From Candidatus Sabulitectum sp. (GTDB lineage: Bacteria; Fermentibacterota; Fermentibacteria; Fermentibacterales; JCC-6), in assembly GCA_021107435.1 (NCBI GenBank), contig JAIOSV010000067.1, positions 1 through 47,901 on the forward strand: 47,901 bases of DNA. Reading direction: 5' to 3'. Position numbers and translations under genes: made by a program. Positions 7,700-15,680 of the stretch are shown here, piece by piece; position 1 is the first letter of the stretch, and every line of letters starts with the position of its first letter. The notes under the pieces are model-generated. The model saw nothing but the letters and a program-made list of their open reading frames with translations, was not told the origin of the DNA and did not search any database.

Positions 7700-8709
7700 A
7701 AAATCTTTTACTTACCTTTTTTCTGATGGTCTGCCTTTTCCTGAGTTGCATTTCAACTCCTGTGGGAATCGTTTCGTCGGGACCTTACACAGAAAATTTT
7801 GTGGCAGCATGGAATTGCGCCGATACATTGTACTGCAGCTTTGAAGAAAAAAGCGTTGACTGGCAAAGATGCTATTCAAAGCACATGTACTTTTGCAACC
7901 AGGCAGAGAACGACACGGAACTGCTGCAGGTTCTTCTGGGGATCATGGCGGAGCTGAGAGATCAGCAGATACAAATTATCGCAAACTCTCAAATGTTTCA
8001 GGCTTACGAGAAAACGTTCTTCGTTAACATCGCTCTTCCATTGATTCCTGCATATGTCGCACCTTATGGTGGACTGACTTGGGAAGAAAACTACTTTGGG
8101 TATTCCTCCCCCTCTGGCGGTCTTTCATACATACAGATAAGAAGAATGGATGAAGGTTTCCCTGAAGAGGAGTTTTTTCAGGTTATAGATTCTGTCTTTT
8201 CCGGCTCTGAATACCTGATTCTTGACTTGAGGGCCAACAGCGGCCAAAATGGCTCCGGTTCCGAGAAAGCAGTAGCAGGGTGTTTTTCAAACATGAACTG
8301 GACAGGATGGTACATTAGAGAGAGGAATGGTGAGGGCCTTTCCAGCCCTGAACCATACATTCTTGAGCCCAATGATTCAGTGTTTTTTAATGGCCAGGTT
8401 TTACTTCTTGCCGGGGAATTTTGCTCAGAGTCAACTGAACTGTTTGTTTCCGCAATGCAGGCTCTTCCTGAAGTGGCAATTCTCGGCGAACACACCAGAG
8501 GATGTGTTGGAGTTGTGCAGGAGACCCTTCTTCCCAACCAGTGGGTGCTGGTGTTCCCTTACCGAGTTTACTACTCTTCGGAAATGCAGGCAATGGAATA
8601 CTATGGAGTCAAACCTGATATCTTGATAACATCATCATATGAAGACTTTTCTCAGGGAATTGATCCGGTTCTTGAAGCTGCATTTGATATAGCAGGGGTG
8701 AATAAATGA
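7696..8709 (+). CDS. S41-family (tail-specific protease-like) lipoprotein, probably inactive
   Basis: A 337-residue lipoprotein (lipobox-like LFLSC, Cys18) related along its full length to the following S41 peptidase. It keeps the fold markers LDLRANSGQN and GVKPDI. However, at the conserved L-R-D-x-H position it reads L-R-D-Q-Q (Gln91 instead of His). At the S-x-x-E nucleophile motif it reads E-S-T-E (Glu245 instead of Ser). Both expected catalytic residues are therefore replaced, and I infer a pseudoenzyme that binds rather than cleaves peptides. It overlaps the barrel gene by 4 bases and the next gene by 4 bases. Confidence 0.8.
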   Translation: MKNLLLTFFLMVCLFLSCISTPVGIVSSGPYTENFVAAWNCADTLYCSFEEKSVDWQRCYSKHMYFCNQAENDTELLQVLLGIMAELRDQQIQIIANSQMFQAYEKTFFVNIALPLIPAYVAPYGGLTWEENYFGYSSPSGGLSYIQIRRMDEGFPEEEFFQVIDSVFSGSEYLILDLRANSGQNGSGSEKAVAGCFSNMNWTGWYIRERNGEGLSSPEPYILEPNDSVFFNGQVLLLAGEFCSESTELFVSAMQALPEVAILGEHTRGCVGVVQETLLPNQWVLVFPYRVYYSSEMQAMEYYGVKPDILITSSYEDFSQGIDPVLEAAFDIAGVNK

Positions 8710-9725
8710 AAACAGTGATCAAGCTCTTTGCAGGGGTATTTCTGCTTCTTGGTCTGTGCTGTATGAGTACGCCAACTGCCACACTGGGGTCTGGAGAATA
8801 CACCGACGATTTTATTTCATGCTGGGATCACTTTGATACAACCTACTGCTACTTTCCAAGCAAGGGAGTCGATTGGCAGTATTGCTACCAGAAGTACCTG
8901 TCTTTAGCCATGGAAGCACAGAGAGATGATGATTTCCTTAATGTTCTAATGGACATGCTGGCTGAACTCAGAGATGCGCATGTTCATATTGCTACAGATG
9001 AGGGATACTTTTTCCCATGGAGCAGGGACTATGAAGCAAACTACAGCAATGCCGTATCAGACTCCTATTTTGAGGCTTTTGGAGGAGTCAGCTACAACCC
9101 GGAAGGGATGTTCAGTTACTGCTGCTCACCGAAGATATCCTACTTCAGAATTTCATCCTGGCCCTCAAATATGAATACACAAGAATTTCAGCACTTGTTC
9201 GACTCTCTTGCAATTAACTCGGAAGCTGTAATAATTGATGTAAGGATGAATGGAGGAGGAAACAGTTCAAAGGCATTTGAGGTTGCTCAGCGTTTTGCCG
9301 ACAGGGAACGCGCAGCACTCTATGTGCAATTCAGAGATGGACCTGACCATGACGATTTCTGCGATTACATTGTTAGTGCAATTTTTCCAGGAGGGCATCA
9401 GAGATATACAGGCCCGGTATATGTTCTTCAGGGAAGAGGTGTGGCCAGCAGTACGGAAATGTTCCTCTGCTACATGGGTGTTATCCCATCCGTAACCACA
9501 GTTGGTGAAAGATCATACGGAGCAAGTGGCTGTCCTGTTTACATGACACTTCCAAATGGATGGCAGGTCAAGGTCCCAACCTGGATTGATTACACAGCGG
9601 ACATGGTGATTATTGAATGGACGGGAATTGAGCCCGATGTTTACATAGACACCACGCTGGAAGACTTCAATAGTGGTGTGGATCCGATCCTTGATTTCGT
9701 TTTCAGTGAATGCGGGCTTCTGTAG
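8706..9725 (+). CDS. S41-family peptidase lipoprotein
   Basis: A 339-residue lipoprotein (hydrophobic leader ending LLGLCCM). S41 core motifs are intact: LRDAHVHI with His92, IDVRMNGGGN (the D-x-R-x-N-x-G-G motif), the nucleophile motif ASSTE with Ser248 (S-x-x-E), GERSYGASG, and the late GIEPDV. It lacks an obvious PDZ domain, as in the tricorn-core/IRBP-like branch of S41. It is expected to cut peptides at the cell envelope. It is a tandem duplicate of the preceding gene, which has lost both catalytic residues, and the two start/stop codons overlap, so equal amounts may be made. Confidence 0.85.
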   Translation: MKTVIKLFAGVFLLLGLCCMSTPTATLGSGEYTDDFISCWDHFDTTYCYFPSKGVDWQYCYQKYLSLAMEAQRDDDFLNVLMDMLAELRDAHVHIATDEGYFFPWSRDYEANYSNAVSDSYFEAFGGVSYNPEGMFSYCCSPKISYFRISSWPSNMNTQEFQHLFDSLAINSEAVIIDVRMNGGGNSSKAFEVAQRFADRERAALYVQFRDGPDHDDFCDYIVSAIFPGGHQRYTGPVYVLQGRGVASSTEMFLCYMGVIPSVTTVGERSYGASGCPVYMTLPNGWQVKVPTWIDYTADMVIIEWTGIEPDVYIDTTLEDFNSGVDPILDFVFSECGLL

Positions 9726-9797
9726 ACCAAAAAACTCATGATTTTGTTCGAGAGCATTAACTTCGAGCGTGCAGAAAGAATATTAGACGAAGCAGAT

Positions 9798-9920
9798 TCA
9801 ATTTCTCATCACAGTAGCTCTACAGAGTATCATTCCTGAATTCTCATCTATCAGAAGGTAAATGCCTGGAGCAAGATGAATGAAATTAGTTCCACTGAGC
9901 CTGCATGTTGGAAAAGTAGT
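9798..9920 (-). pseudogene. second relic of a sorting-domain C-terminus
   Basis: The minus strand encodes GTNFIHLAPGIYLLIDENSG and then MILCRATVMRN before a stop. This is the beta-strand pattern of the final part of a sorting module (the L-x-P-G-I-Y motif). No signal, catalytic domain or DxSGR motif is found upstream in frame, so it appears to be the leftover end of a lost secreted-protein gene. Confidence 0.45.
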
Positions 9921-10029
9921 AATAAAATATAGCATCTGGTTACAATTCTTCTGCAACGAAAAGAGGGAAGAGGGGAAATTTATCAAAATAGCACATGATT
10001 ATTGAACGATACCTCTTAACCAACAGACA

Positions 10030-10127
10030 AAGGTGTTCCAATTTTTAAATAGACAGCCAGCCACAAGCCTTTTTTCTGAATCATACCTTCCCAAATGTCT
10101 GTGCAGAGCGGCTTCATAGGGGTTCGA
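10030..10127 (+). repeat. dispersed intergenic repeat, copy B
   Basis: The first block (10030-10062) aligns with copies A, C and D. The second block (10086-10127) aligns with 4702-4743 of copy A at 31 of 42 bases, with 56 against 55 bases between block starts. It is the most diverged copy in the first block. It lies between a sorting-domain relic and the promoter of the FG-GAP gene. Confidence 0.6.
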
Positions 10128-10293
10128 CCTCTTTGCGCATTTCAAGAAGTAAATGCTCTTCTTCTGGAATGGTCGAATGCCGCTGCCTCAAGAAAAGAAC
10201 AAAGTTCAGCACAGTTATCTGGCACATTTCTTCCCAAGCTGGGTTCAAAGCAGAGCTGGCGATAACACTTGTTGCGAGACGTGTTATTCTACA

Positions 10294-10322
10294 TTGACTT
10301 GAAATTGCAAATACTGTATCAT
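10294..10322 (+). promoter_or_regulatory. promoter of the FG-GAP propeller gene
   Basis: TTGACT (10294-10299), a 17-base spacer and TATCAT (10317-10322). The spacer ends in AATACTG, so the region AATAC-T/A-GTATCAT is shared with the promoter at 17411-17439. The predicted leader to the ATG is about 115 bases. Confidence 0.65.
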
Positions 10323-10446
10323 GAAATTTGTCTTTCTTATTCGACAGAATAGGGGGAGGTGAAGGAAGGAGTTAAGATTTTTTCTCTGTTTTTCTGCAAA
10401 AGTATTTGCAGGGAAGATCCAATTTTCTTTCAATAGGAGGAAGACA

Positions 10447-12264
10447 ATGCGACTGTTTGTCGTAGCACTATACGCAACTTTTACATCACTTTCATATGCG
10501 GGTATAGCCGTCCAGAGCGGCTGGTCGGGTGGAGATGGGGTTCCCGGTCCTGTCACAAACTGGATCGAATCGTTTCTTGGCAGCGAGAATATTCAATGTT
10601 TCAGTGACCCCGGTTCTTTGCAACTTGAGTATGAGCCAATCAAGCAAAATGTTGATAGTACTTACCTTGGCCCATGGTCGGTCTATGCTATAGACATTGA
10701 CAACGATGCAGATATGGATATTCTGAGTGTATCTTATTACATAGACGAGGTTACCTGGTGGGAAAACACGGAGGGATTAGGCACCGACTGGTTGGAACAT
10801 ACGATCTGTAGCTCTTTTGAAGGTGCAATTTCTGTTTATAGTGAAGACATGGACGGTGATGGAGATTTTGATGTGCTAGCTGCCGGGCATATAGTTGATG
10901 AAATTGTTTTATGGGAAAACCTGGATGGATCAGGATTGGATTGGGCTGTGCATATAGTTGCTTCAGACTATACATCAGCACGCACAGTGTATGCAGCGGA
11001 TATGGATGGAGATCAGGACATGGATGTCATTGGTGCGTGTGATATAGCTAACGATGTTAGTTGGTGGGAAAATGTCGACGGACTCGGAACTGAATGGCAG
11101 AAGCATCAGATTGATTCGAATTATAATACTATCCGTTCAGTATATGCTGCAGATGTTGATGGAGATGGAGATTTTGATGTTCTCGGAGCAGGGTCAAGTA
11201 CAAGCAGGATTATCTGGTGGGAGAATACATACGGATCAGGGTTGAGTTGGAGTGAACACATGATTGATTCCAACTTCGTCTTTGCTAATGAAGTTCGTGC
11301 TTCCGACATGGATAATGATGGGGATATAGACGTTCTTGGTGCGGCTAAAGGGTCTGCTGAAATCAGCTGGTGGGAAAACACGGAGGGATCAGGCATCGAC
11401 TGGTTGAAGCACACGATTTGTAATGATTTGAGTAATGCTTATACTATTTGTGCAGATGACTTAGATGGTGATGGTGATATAGATGTTGTTGCAGGAGGAC
11501 TTGATGCGTATGAAATCAGGTGGTGGGAAAGACTCTCAATTTCTGAAGATATTTGGGTTGAACATATAGTTGATGACTACGTAAGTGCCCCAGCCTCCGT
11601 TAATACAGCTGATATCAATGGTGATGGAGTTATAGATATTATTGGCTGTGCCGTTAACTCAGGTACGCTATCATGGTGGGATGTATTCGTTTATCCATCC
11701 AGCGGTAGCCTTGAATCAAGCATTCTTGATCTTCAGGAACATCCAGAATGGTTTGCTGTAACCTGGAACGGGATAGAACCTGCAGAAACTGATATTGCAT
11801 TCCAGTTTAGAACATCCTCTGAACCAGAAAATATGGGAAGCTGGTCTGATACTCTCTTTAGCCCCTGTTGTATTTCTGACATAGTGTCAGATGGGGATTC
11901 CTTATTTCAGTACAAAGCCATGCTGTTTTCAACAAGTGCATATTTTACTCCTGCATTGGAAGATATTTTAATTTCCTGGGACCCATCGGGAATAGAGAAT
12001 GAGGATTTTTTTACTCATTTGCTGCATGGGGTTTTCCCGAATCCAGCAGTCGATTCCCCTGTACTGCTGTTTACCCTTGCGGAGCCTTCATTGGTTTTTA
12101 TTTCAGTTTTCGATCTTTCGGGAAGAAGAATTGATCTTCTCATAAACGAATTGGAAGAGGGGCAGCATTCCGTGAATCTTGAAGTTCTTTCACCTGGGAT
12201 ATACTTCGTGCGTATGCAAGCAGAGAATTTCGACGATGCATGCAAATTCATCATGATTGAATGA
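10447..12264 (+). CDS. secreted FG-GAP/VCBS-type beta-propeller with sorting domain
   Basis: A 605-residue exported protein. After a signal (LFVVALYATFTSLSYAG) there are seven blades of about 47 residues. Each has a calcium-loop motif (DIDNDADMD, DMDGDGDFD, DMDGDQDMD, DVDGDGDFD, DMDNDGDID, DLDGDGDID, DINGDGVID), mostly followed by a WWEN-type strand. This is the integrin-alpha-like FG-GAP/VCBS propeller. A ~100-residue linker domain and a sorting module follow (FPNPAVDSPVLLF, VFDLSGRRI, GIYFVRMQ). Start ATG 10447 has AGGAGG upstream. It is likely a calcium-stabilised surface adhesin or binding protein; no catalytic motif is seen. Confidence 0.85.
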   Translation: MRLFVVALYATFTSLSYAGIAVQSGWSGGDGVPGPVTNWIESFLGSENIQCFSDPGSLQLEYEPIKQNVDSTYLGPWSVYAIDIDNDADMDILSVSYYIDEVTWWENTEGLGTDWLEHTICSSFEGAISVYSEDMDGDGDFDVLAAGHIVDEIVLWENLDGSGLDWAVHIVASDYTSARTVYAADMDGDQDMDVIGACDIANDVSWWENVDGLGTEWQKHQIDSNYNTIRSVYAADVDGDGDFDVLGAGSSTSRIIWWENTYGSGLSWSEHMIDSNFVFANEVRASDMDNDGDIDVLGAAKGSAEISWWENTEGSGIDWLKHTICNDLSNAYTICADDLDGDGDIDVVAGGLDAYEIRWWERLSISEDIWVEHIVDDYVSAPASVNTADINGDGVIDIIGCAVNSGTLSWWDVFVYPSSGSLESSILDLQEHPEWFAVTWNGIEPAETDIAFQFRTSSEPENMGSWSDTLFSPCCISDIVSDGDSLFQYKAMLFSTSAYFTPALEDILISWDPSGIENEDFFTHLLHGVFPNPAVDSPVLLFTLAEPSLVFISVFDLSGRRIDLLINELEEGQHSVNLEVLSPGIYFVRMQAENFDDACKFIMIE

Positions 12265-12322
12265 TCTCTTACTGTTTGTTACGTGTTGTTCTCCAGAGGC
12301 TGCTTTCAGTATTATACCGTCT

Positions 12323-14002
12323 ATGGCAACAGTAGACGACAAGAGAATTATCTATACCATGCACAATGTCTCGAAGAGGCATGGAGAGAAATATGTTCTG
12401 AAAGACATATATCTTTCCTACTTTTACGGTGCAAAAATAGGCGTGATAGGCTTGAACGGCTCGGGAAAATCAACCCTGTTGCGGATACTCGCAGGTGAAG
12501 ACACAGATATAATCGGTGATACCAGTTGCGCTTCCGGCTTCAGCATTGGATTTCTTCAGCAGGAGCCTTATCTGGAACCTGGGAAGACTGTCCGCCAGAT
12601 TGTCTCCGAGGGCGTTCAGAATACGGTTGATCTTCTTGCAGAGTATGAAAGTATCGGCATTGCCTTCGGAGAGCCTGACGCAGACTATGAACTGCTGGCA
12701 GACAGGCAGGCTGATCTGCAGGACAAGATAGAAGCCGTCGACGGCTGGAACCTCGATGCCAGGCTGGATCTGGCCATGGAAGCTCTGCGGTGCCCCGCTT
12801 CCGATGAGGTGATTGATAATATCTCCGGTGGAGAGCGCCGCCGTGTTGCACTGTGTCGGCTTCTGCTTCAGAAACCGGACATACTGCTTCTGGATGAACC
12901 CACCAACCACCTGGACGCGGAAACCGTGGCGTGGCTGGAAAGGCATCTGCAGCAGTATAAGGGTACAGTCATCGCAGTAACTCATGATCGTTACTTCCTT
13001 GACAATGTCGCCGGCTGGATCCTTGAACTTGACCGGGGTGAAGGTATTCCCTGGAAGGGGAACTATTCCGGATGGCTTGAACAGAAAGCCAAAAGGCTGG
13101 AGCAGGAGGAAAAGGGAAACAGCCTCAGGGCAAAAACCCTTGAAAGAGAGCTGGAATGGGTGAGAATGAGCCCAAAGGGCCAGCATGCGAAAAGCAAATC
13201 CAGGATCAGTCGTTACGAGAAGCTGTTGGCTGAAGGGCAGAGGGAGAAAGTAAGAGAGGTCAGACTGGTTTTTCCTCCGGGGCCCAGACTCGGATCAGTT
13301 GTTATTGAGGCAAAATCCCTGACGAAATCCTTTGGAGACAAACTGCTCTTCAGTGATCTCAGTTTTTCAATACCTCCCGGAGCAGTTGTGGGAATCGTTG
13401 GACCTAACGGTGCCGGGAAGACAACCCTTTTCAAACTAATCACGGGTCTTGAAAAGCCGGATTGCGGTGAATTAAAACTCGGAGAAACCGTCAGACTTGC
13501 CTACGCAGACCAGCTGCGTTCAGGGCTCGATCCCGACAAAACCATATGGGAACAGCTTTCAGATGGACAGGAGACAATTAAGCTGGGAGGCAACAGGGAA
13601 GTTAACAGCAGGGCGTACTGTTCCTGGTTTAATTTTTCGGGCGGAGACCAGCAGAAAAAGGTGGGCATTCTCTCCGGCGGCGAGAGGAACAGGTTGAACC
13701 TCGCCCTCATGCTGAAGAAGGGCTCGAACGTCATTCTGCTGGACGAACCTACCAACGATCTGGATGTGAACACTCTCCGCGCCCTGGAAGAGGGTCTTGA
13801 TGAATTCGCCGGTTGCGCACTGGTGATCAGCCATGACCGCTGGTTCCTTGACCGGGTTTGTTCTCACCTCCTTGCCTTTGAAGATGGCGAGATAATCTGG
13901 TTTGACGGAAACTGGAGCGAATACGCGGAATACCGCCGGAAAAAACTCGGTGCTATTGCTGACCGTCCCCACAGGTATGTGTACAGAAAACTCGAGAGAT
14001 AA
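12323..14002 (+). CDS. ettA: EttA-type ABC-F ATPase
   Basis: Cytoplasmic ABC-F protein of about 559 residues. It aligns closely with EttA of E. coli from its first residues (IIYTMHNVSKRH, then GAKIGVIGLNGSGKST). It has two ATPase halves with Walker A motifs GLNGSGKST and GPNGAGKTT, signatures ISGGERRR and LSGGERNR, Walker B LLLDEPTNHLD and LLDEPTNDLD, and the H-switch histidines (VTHDRYFLD, ISHDRWFLD). The arm and linker lie between the halves. EttA binds the ribosomal E site and couples the first elongation step to energy state. I start at ATG 12323, which matches the family N-terminus although no clear ribosome site is seen. An in-frame TTG at 12257 would overlap the preceding gene. Confidence 0.92.
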   Translation: MATVDDKRIIYTMHNVSKRHGEKYVLKDIYLSYFYGAKIGVIGLNGSGKSTLLRILAGEDTDIIGDTSCASGFSIGFLQQEPYLEPGKTVRQIVSEGVQNTVDLLAEYESIGIAFGEPDADYELLADRQADLQDKIEAVDGWNLDARLDLAMEALRCPASDEVIDNISGGERRRVALCRLLLQKPDILLLDEPTNHLDAETVAWLERHLQQYKGTVIAVTHDRYFLDNVAGWILELDRGEGIPWKGNYSGWLEQKAKRLEQEEKGNSLRAKTLERELEWVRMSPKGQHAKSKSRISRYEKLLAEGQREKVREVRLVFPPGPRLGSVVIEAKSLTKSFGDKLLFSDLSFSIPPGAVVGIVGPNGAGKTTLFKLITGLEKPDCGELKLGETVRLAYADQLRSGLDPDKTIWEQLSDGQETIKLGGNREVNSRAYCSWFNFSGGDQQKKVGILSGGERNRLNLALMLKKGSNVILLDEPTNDLDVNTLRALEEGLDEFAGCALVISHDRWFLDRVCSHLLAFEDGEIIWFDGNWSEYAEYRRKKLGAIADRPHRYVYRKLER

Positions 14003-14215
14003 GTATACTTTTCGAACTCAGCCGGAGACTCTGAACAGAACCATAGTAAACCGGTTTTGACAGCAAGCTATTTCTCATGCCATCGTTCTCTATTAATGGC
14101 CGGAACCGAATAAGGTTTTGTTCAAATGGTATGGTTTTTGTTGGAGGAGCTATTTATAAGGCCTTTTATCAGGATAGCATCAGATTTTTGGATATTTGAA
14201 TTTATCCATCGTACA

Positions 14216-14248
14216 AAAGAGTTCGAACTTTCAAACAGACGGCCAGTC
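14216..14248 (+). repeat. dispersed intergenic repeat, copy C
   Basis: The 33-base core differs from copy D at only 3 positions. It lies 143 bases before the ATPase gene. Bases 14003-14391 otherwise contain no gene I can support. Confidence 0.65.
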
Positions 14249-14270
14249 GGGTTCTACACCGGCTCTTTTT
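14245..14270 (+). terminator. terminator-like hairpin overlapping repeat C
   Basis: AGTCGG pairs with CCGGCT (one G-T pair) around an eight-base loop, followed by CTTTTT. It may end the ettA transcript, about 245 bases after its stop. Confidence 0.45.
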
Positions 14271-14391
14271 CATTAGGCTCTTCACTAATTAGCCCGCTAC
14301 CCTTTCGTACTGAGAGTTTCTATAGACTCAGCATTGGGATAACTGCGAAAAATAGAGTTGACGCTTCTAATATTCATGGTATATTTGATTC

Positions 14392-15534
14392 ATGATTAGT
14401 AGAAAAAGACATGAAAACCTGTTGGTGACTTCTCTTAAGCGTTCACCTGTGACTACCTTGCTTGGTCCCAGACAATGTGGCAAGACAACCCTTGCCAGGA
14501 AGATCTGGACCAGTATGGGTGGAACCTTTCTTGATCTGGAAAGAAGATCTGATCAGGCAAGACTTGAAAACCCAGAACTGTTTCTCGGTTCCCTTTTCGG
14601 GCTGGTTGTACTGGATGAAGTGCAGCGGATGCCTTCGCTTCTGGAAGTAATCAGACCATTATCCGACAGAGAAGAGAGACCGGCAACATTTCTTCTGCTT
14701 GGGAGTGCTTCGCCGCAACTTGTAAAGAACGCTTCAGAAAGCCTTGCCGGCAGAACCGAGTTTGTCGATCTGTCCGGTTTTAGTATTGAAGAGATTGGAA
14801 GTTCAAATACAGAAAAACTATGGTTCCGCGGTGGATTTCCAAAGGCTTATCTGGCAGAAAATGATGTCTCCTCTGTGGTATGGCTGGAAGCGTTTACGCG
14901 AACTTTCCTTGAAAGAGACCTTCCTCAATTAGGATGCTTCACTGGTTCTGCCTTGATAGGGAGACTTTGGATGATGCTGGCCTCTATCCAGGGACAGGTT
15001 CTTAACTACTCTTCCCTTGGAAGATCCTTGGCACTTTCATACAAAACAATCCAGAAGTATCTGGATATTCTTGAGGGTGCTTTCATGATCAGACGAATAC
15101 CGCCCTGGTTCAGCAACTCGTGTAAAAGGCTTGTCAAATCACCGAAAGTTTATATCAGAGACAGCGGGATTCTTCATAACCTGCTTCAGATAGAATCTCC
15201 GTATCTTCTTAAGGGTCACATAGTTGCCGGGGCCTCATGGGAGGGTTTCGCCCTTGAACAGTTTTTCAACGTTTTCGGCAACAGGAACTGCTACTTCTGG
15301 GGAACACACCAGGGGGCTGAGATTGATTTGATTTGCATAAGAAATGGTCGCTTTTATGGAATAGAGGCAAAGTTTTCTGAAACCCCGAAAGTAACCAGAT
15401 CAATGAAAATCGCCGAAGAAGAGTTAAATCTTGAGCACATCTGGGTTCTTTATCCGGGTCATAATACATATCGTATTGATACCAGTATTACAGTATGTCC
15501 TCTCTCCTGTATACAATCACTACCCCTGTCTTAG
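14392..15534 (+). CDS. AAA-type ATPase with DUF4143 nuclease-like domain
   Basis: A 380-residue protein of the widespread 'ATP-binding protein, AAA_14/DUF4143' family. The P-loop is GPRQCGKTT (residues 25-33), Walker B is VVLDEVQ (Asp75-Glu76), and a sensor-like LLLGSAS follows. The C-terminal half matches DUF4143: a winged-helix-like YSSLGRSLALSYKTIQKYLDILEG segment, KVYIRDSGILHNLL, and a restriction-endonuclease-like tail with GAEIDLI and GIEAKF (D-x(n)-E-x-K). The family is common in archaea and anaerobes and is often mobile; its cellular role is unproven. Start ATG 14392. Repeat copies C and D lie on either side in the same orientation, suggesting that the gene arrived or was duplicated as a unit. 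Confidence 0.85.
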   Translation: MISRKRHENLLVTSLKRSPVTTLLGPRQCGKTTLARKIWTSMGGTFLDLERRSDQARLENPELFLGSLFGLVVLDEVQRMPSLLEVIRPLSDREERPATFLLLGSASPQLVKNASESLAGRTEFVDLSGFSIEEIGSSNTEKLWFRGGFPKAYLAENDVSSVVWLEAFTRTFLERDLPQLGCFTGSALIGRLWMMLASIQGQVLNYSSLGRSLALSYKTIQKYLDILEGAFMIRRIPPWFSNSCKRLVKSPKVYIRDSGILHNLLQIESPYLLKGHIVAGASWEGFALEQFFNVFGNRNCYFWGTHQGAEIDLICIRNGRFYGIEAKFSETPKVTRSMKIAEEELNLEHIWVLYPGHNTYRIDTSITVCPLSCIQSLPLS

Positions 15535-15613
15535 CCTGGTCTTTTGCCGGAAAAAGACCGTGTCTGTGCCCCTGATATTCTTATGCGGGTCTATTTCGCT
15601 GATCCGATTGCAT

Positions 15614-15646
15614 AAAGAGTTCCAACTTTCAAGCAGACGGTCAGTC
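15614..15646 (+). repeat. dispersed intergenic repeat, copy D
   Basis: The 33-base core has 30 positions identical to copy C. It lies 79 bases after the ATPase stop and just before the convergent protease gene. Confidence 0.65.
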
Positions 15647-15680
15647 AAAGCACCCCCGGCTTTACAGAGGGTTTTGCTTT
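15647..15680 (-). terminator. possible terminator of the clostripain-like gene
   Basis: On the minus strand, AAAGC and ACCC (three-base bulge) pair with GGGT and GCTTT directly after the stop codon. No strong T-run follows, so support is modest. Confidence 0.35.

Noticed and set aside
14126..14395. 89-residue open frame before the ATPase gene
   Set aside because: It runs through repeat C and a terminator-like hairpin, has no recognisable domain, and no other feature supports it.
4647..15646. CRISPR array made of the repeated 33-base core
   Set aside because: Copies are kilobases apart, diverged and separated by genes; there is no spacer periodicity and no cas gene.
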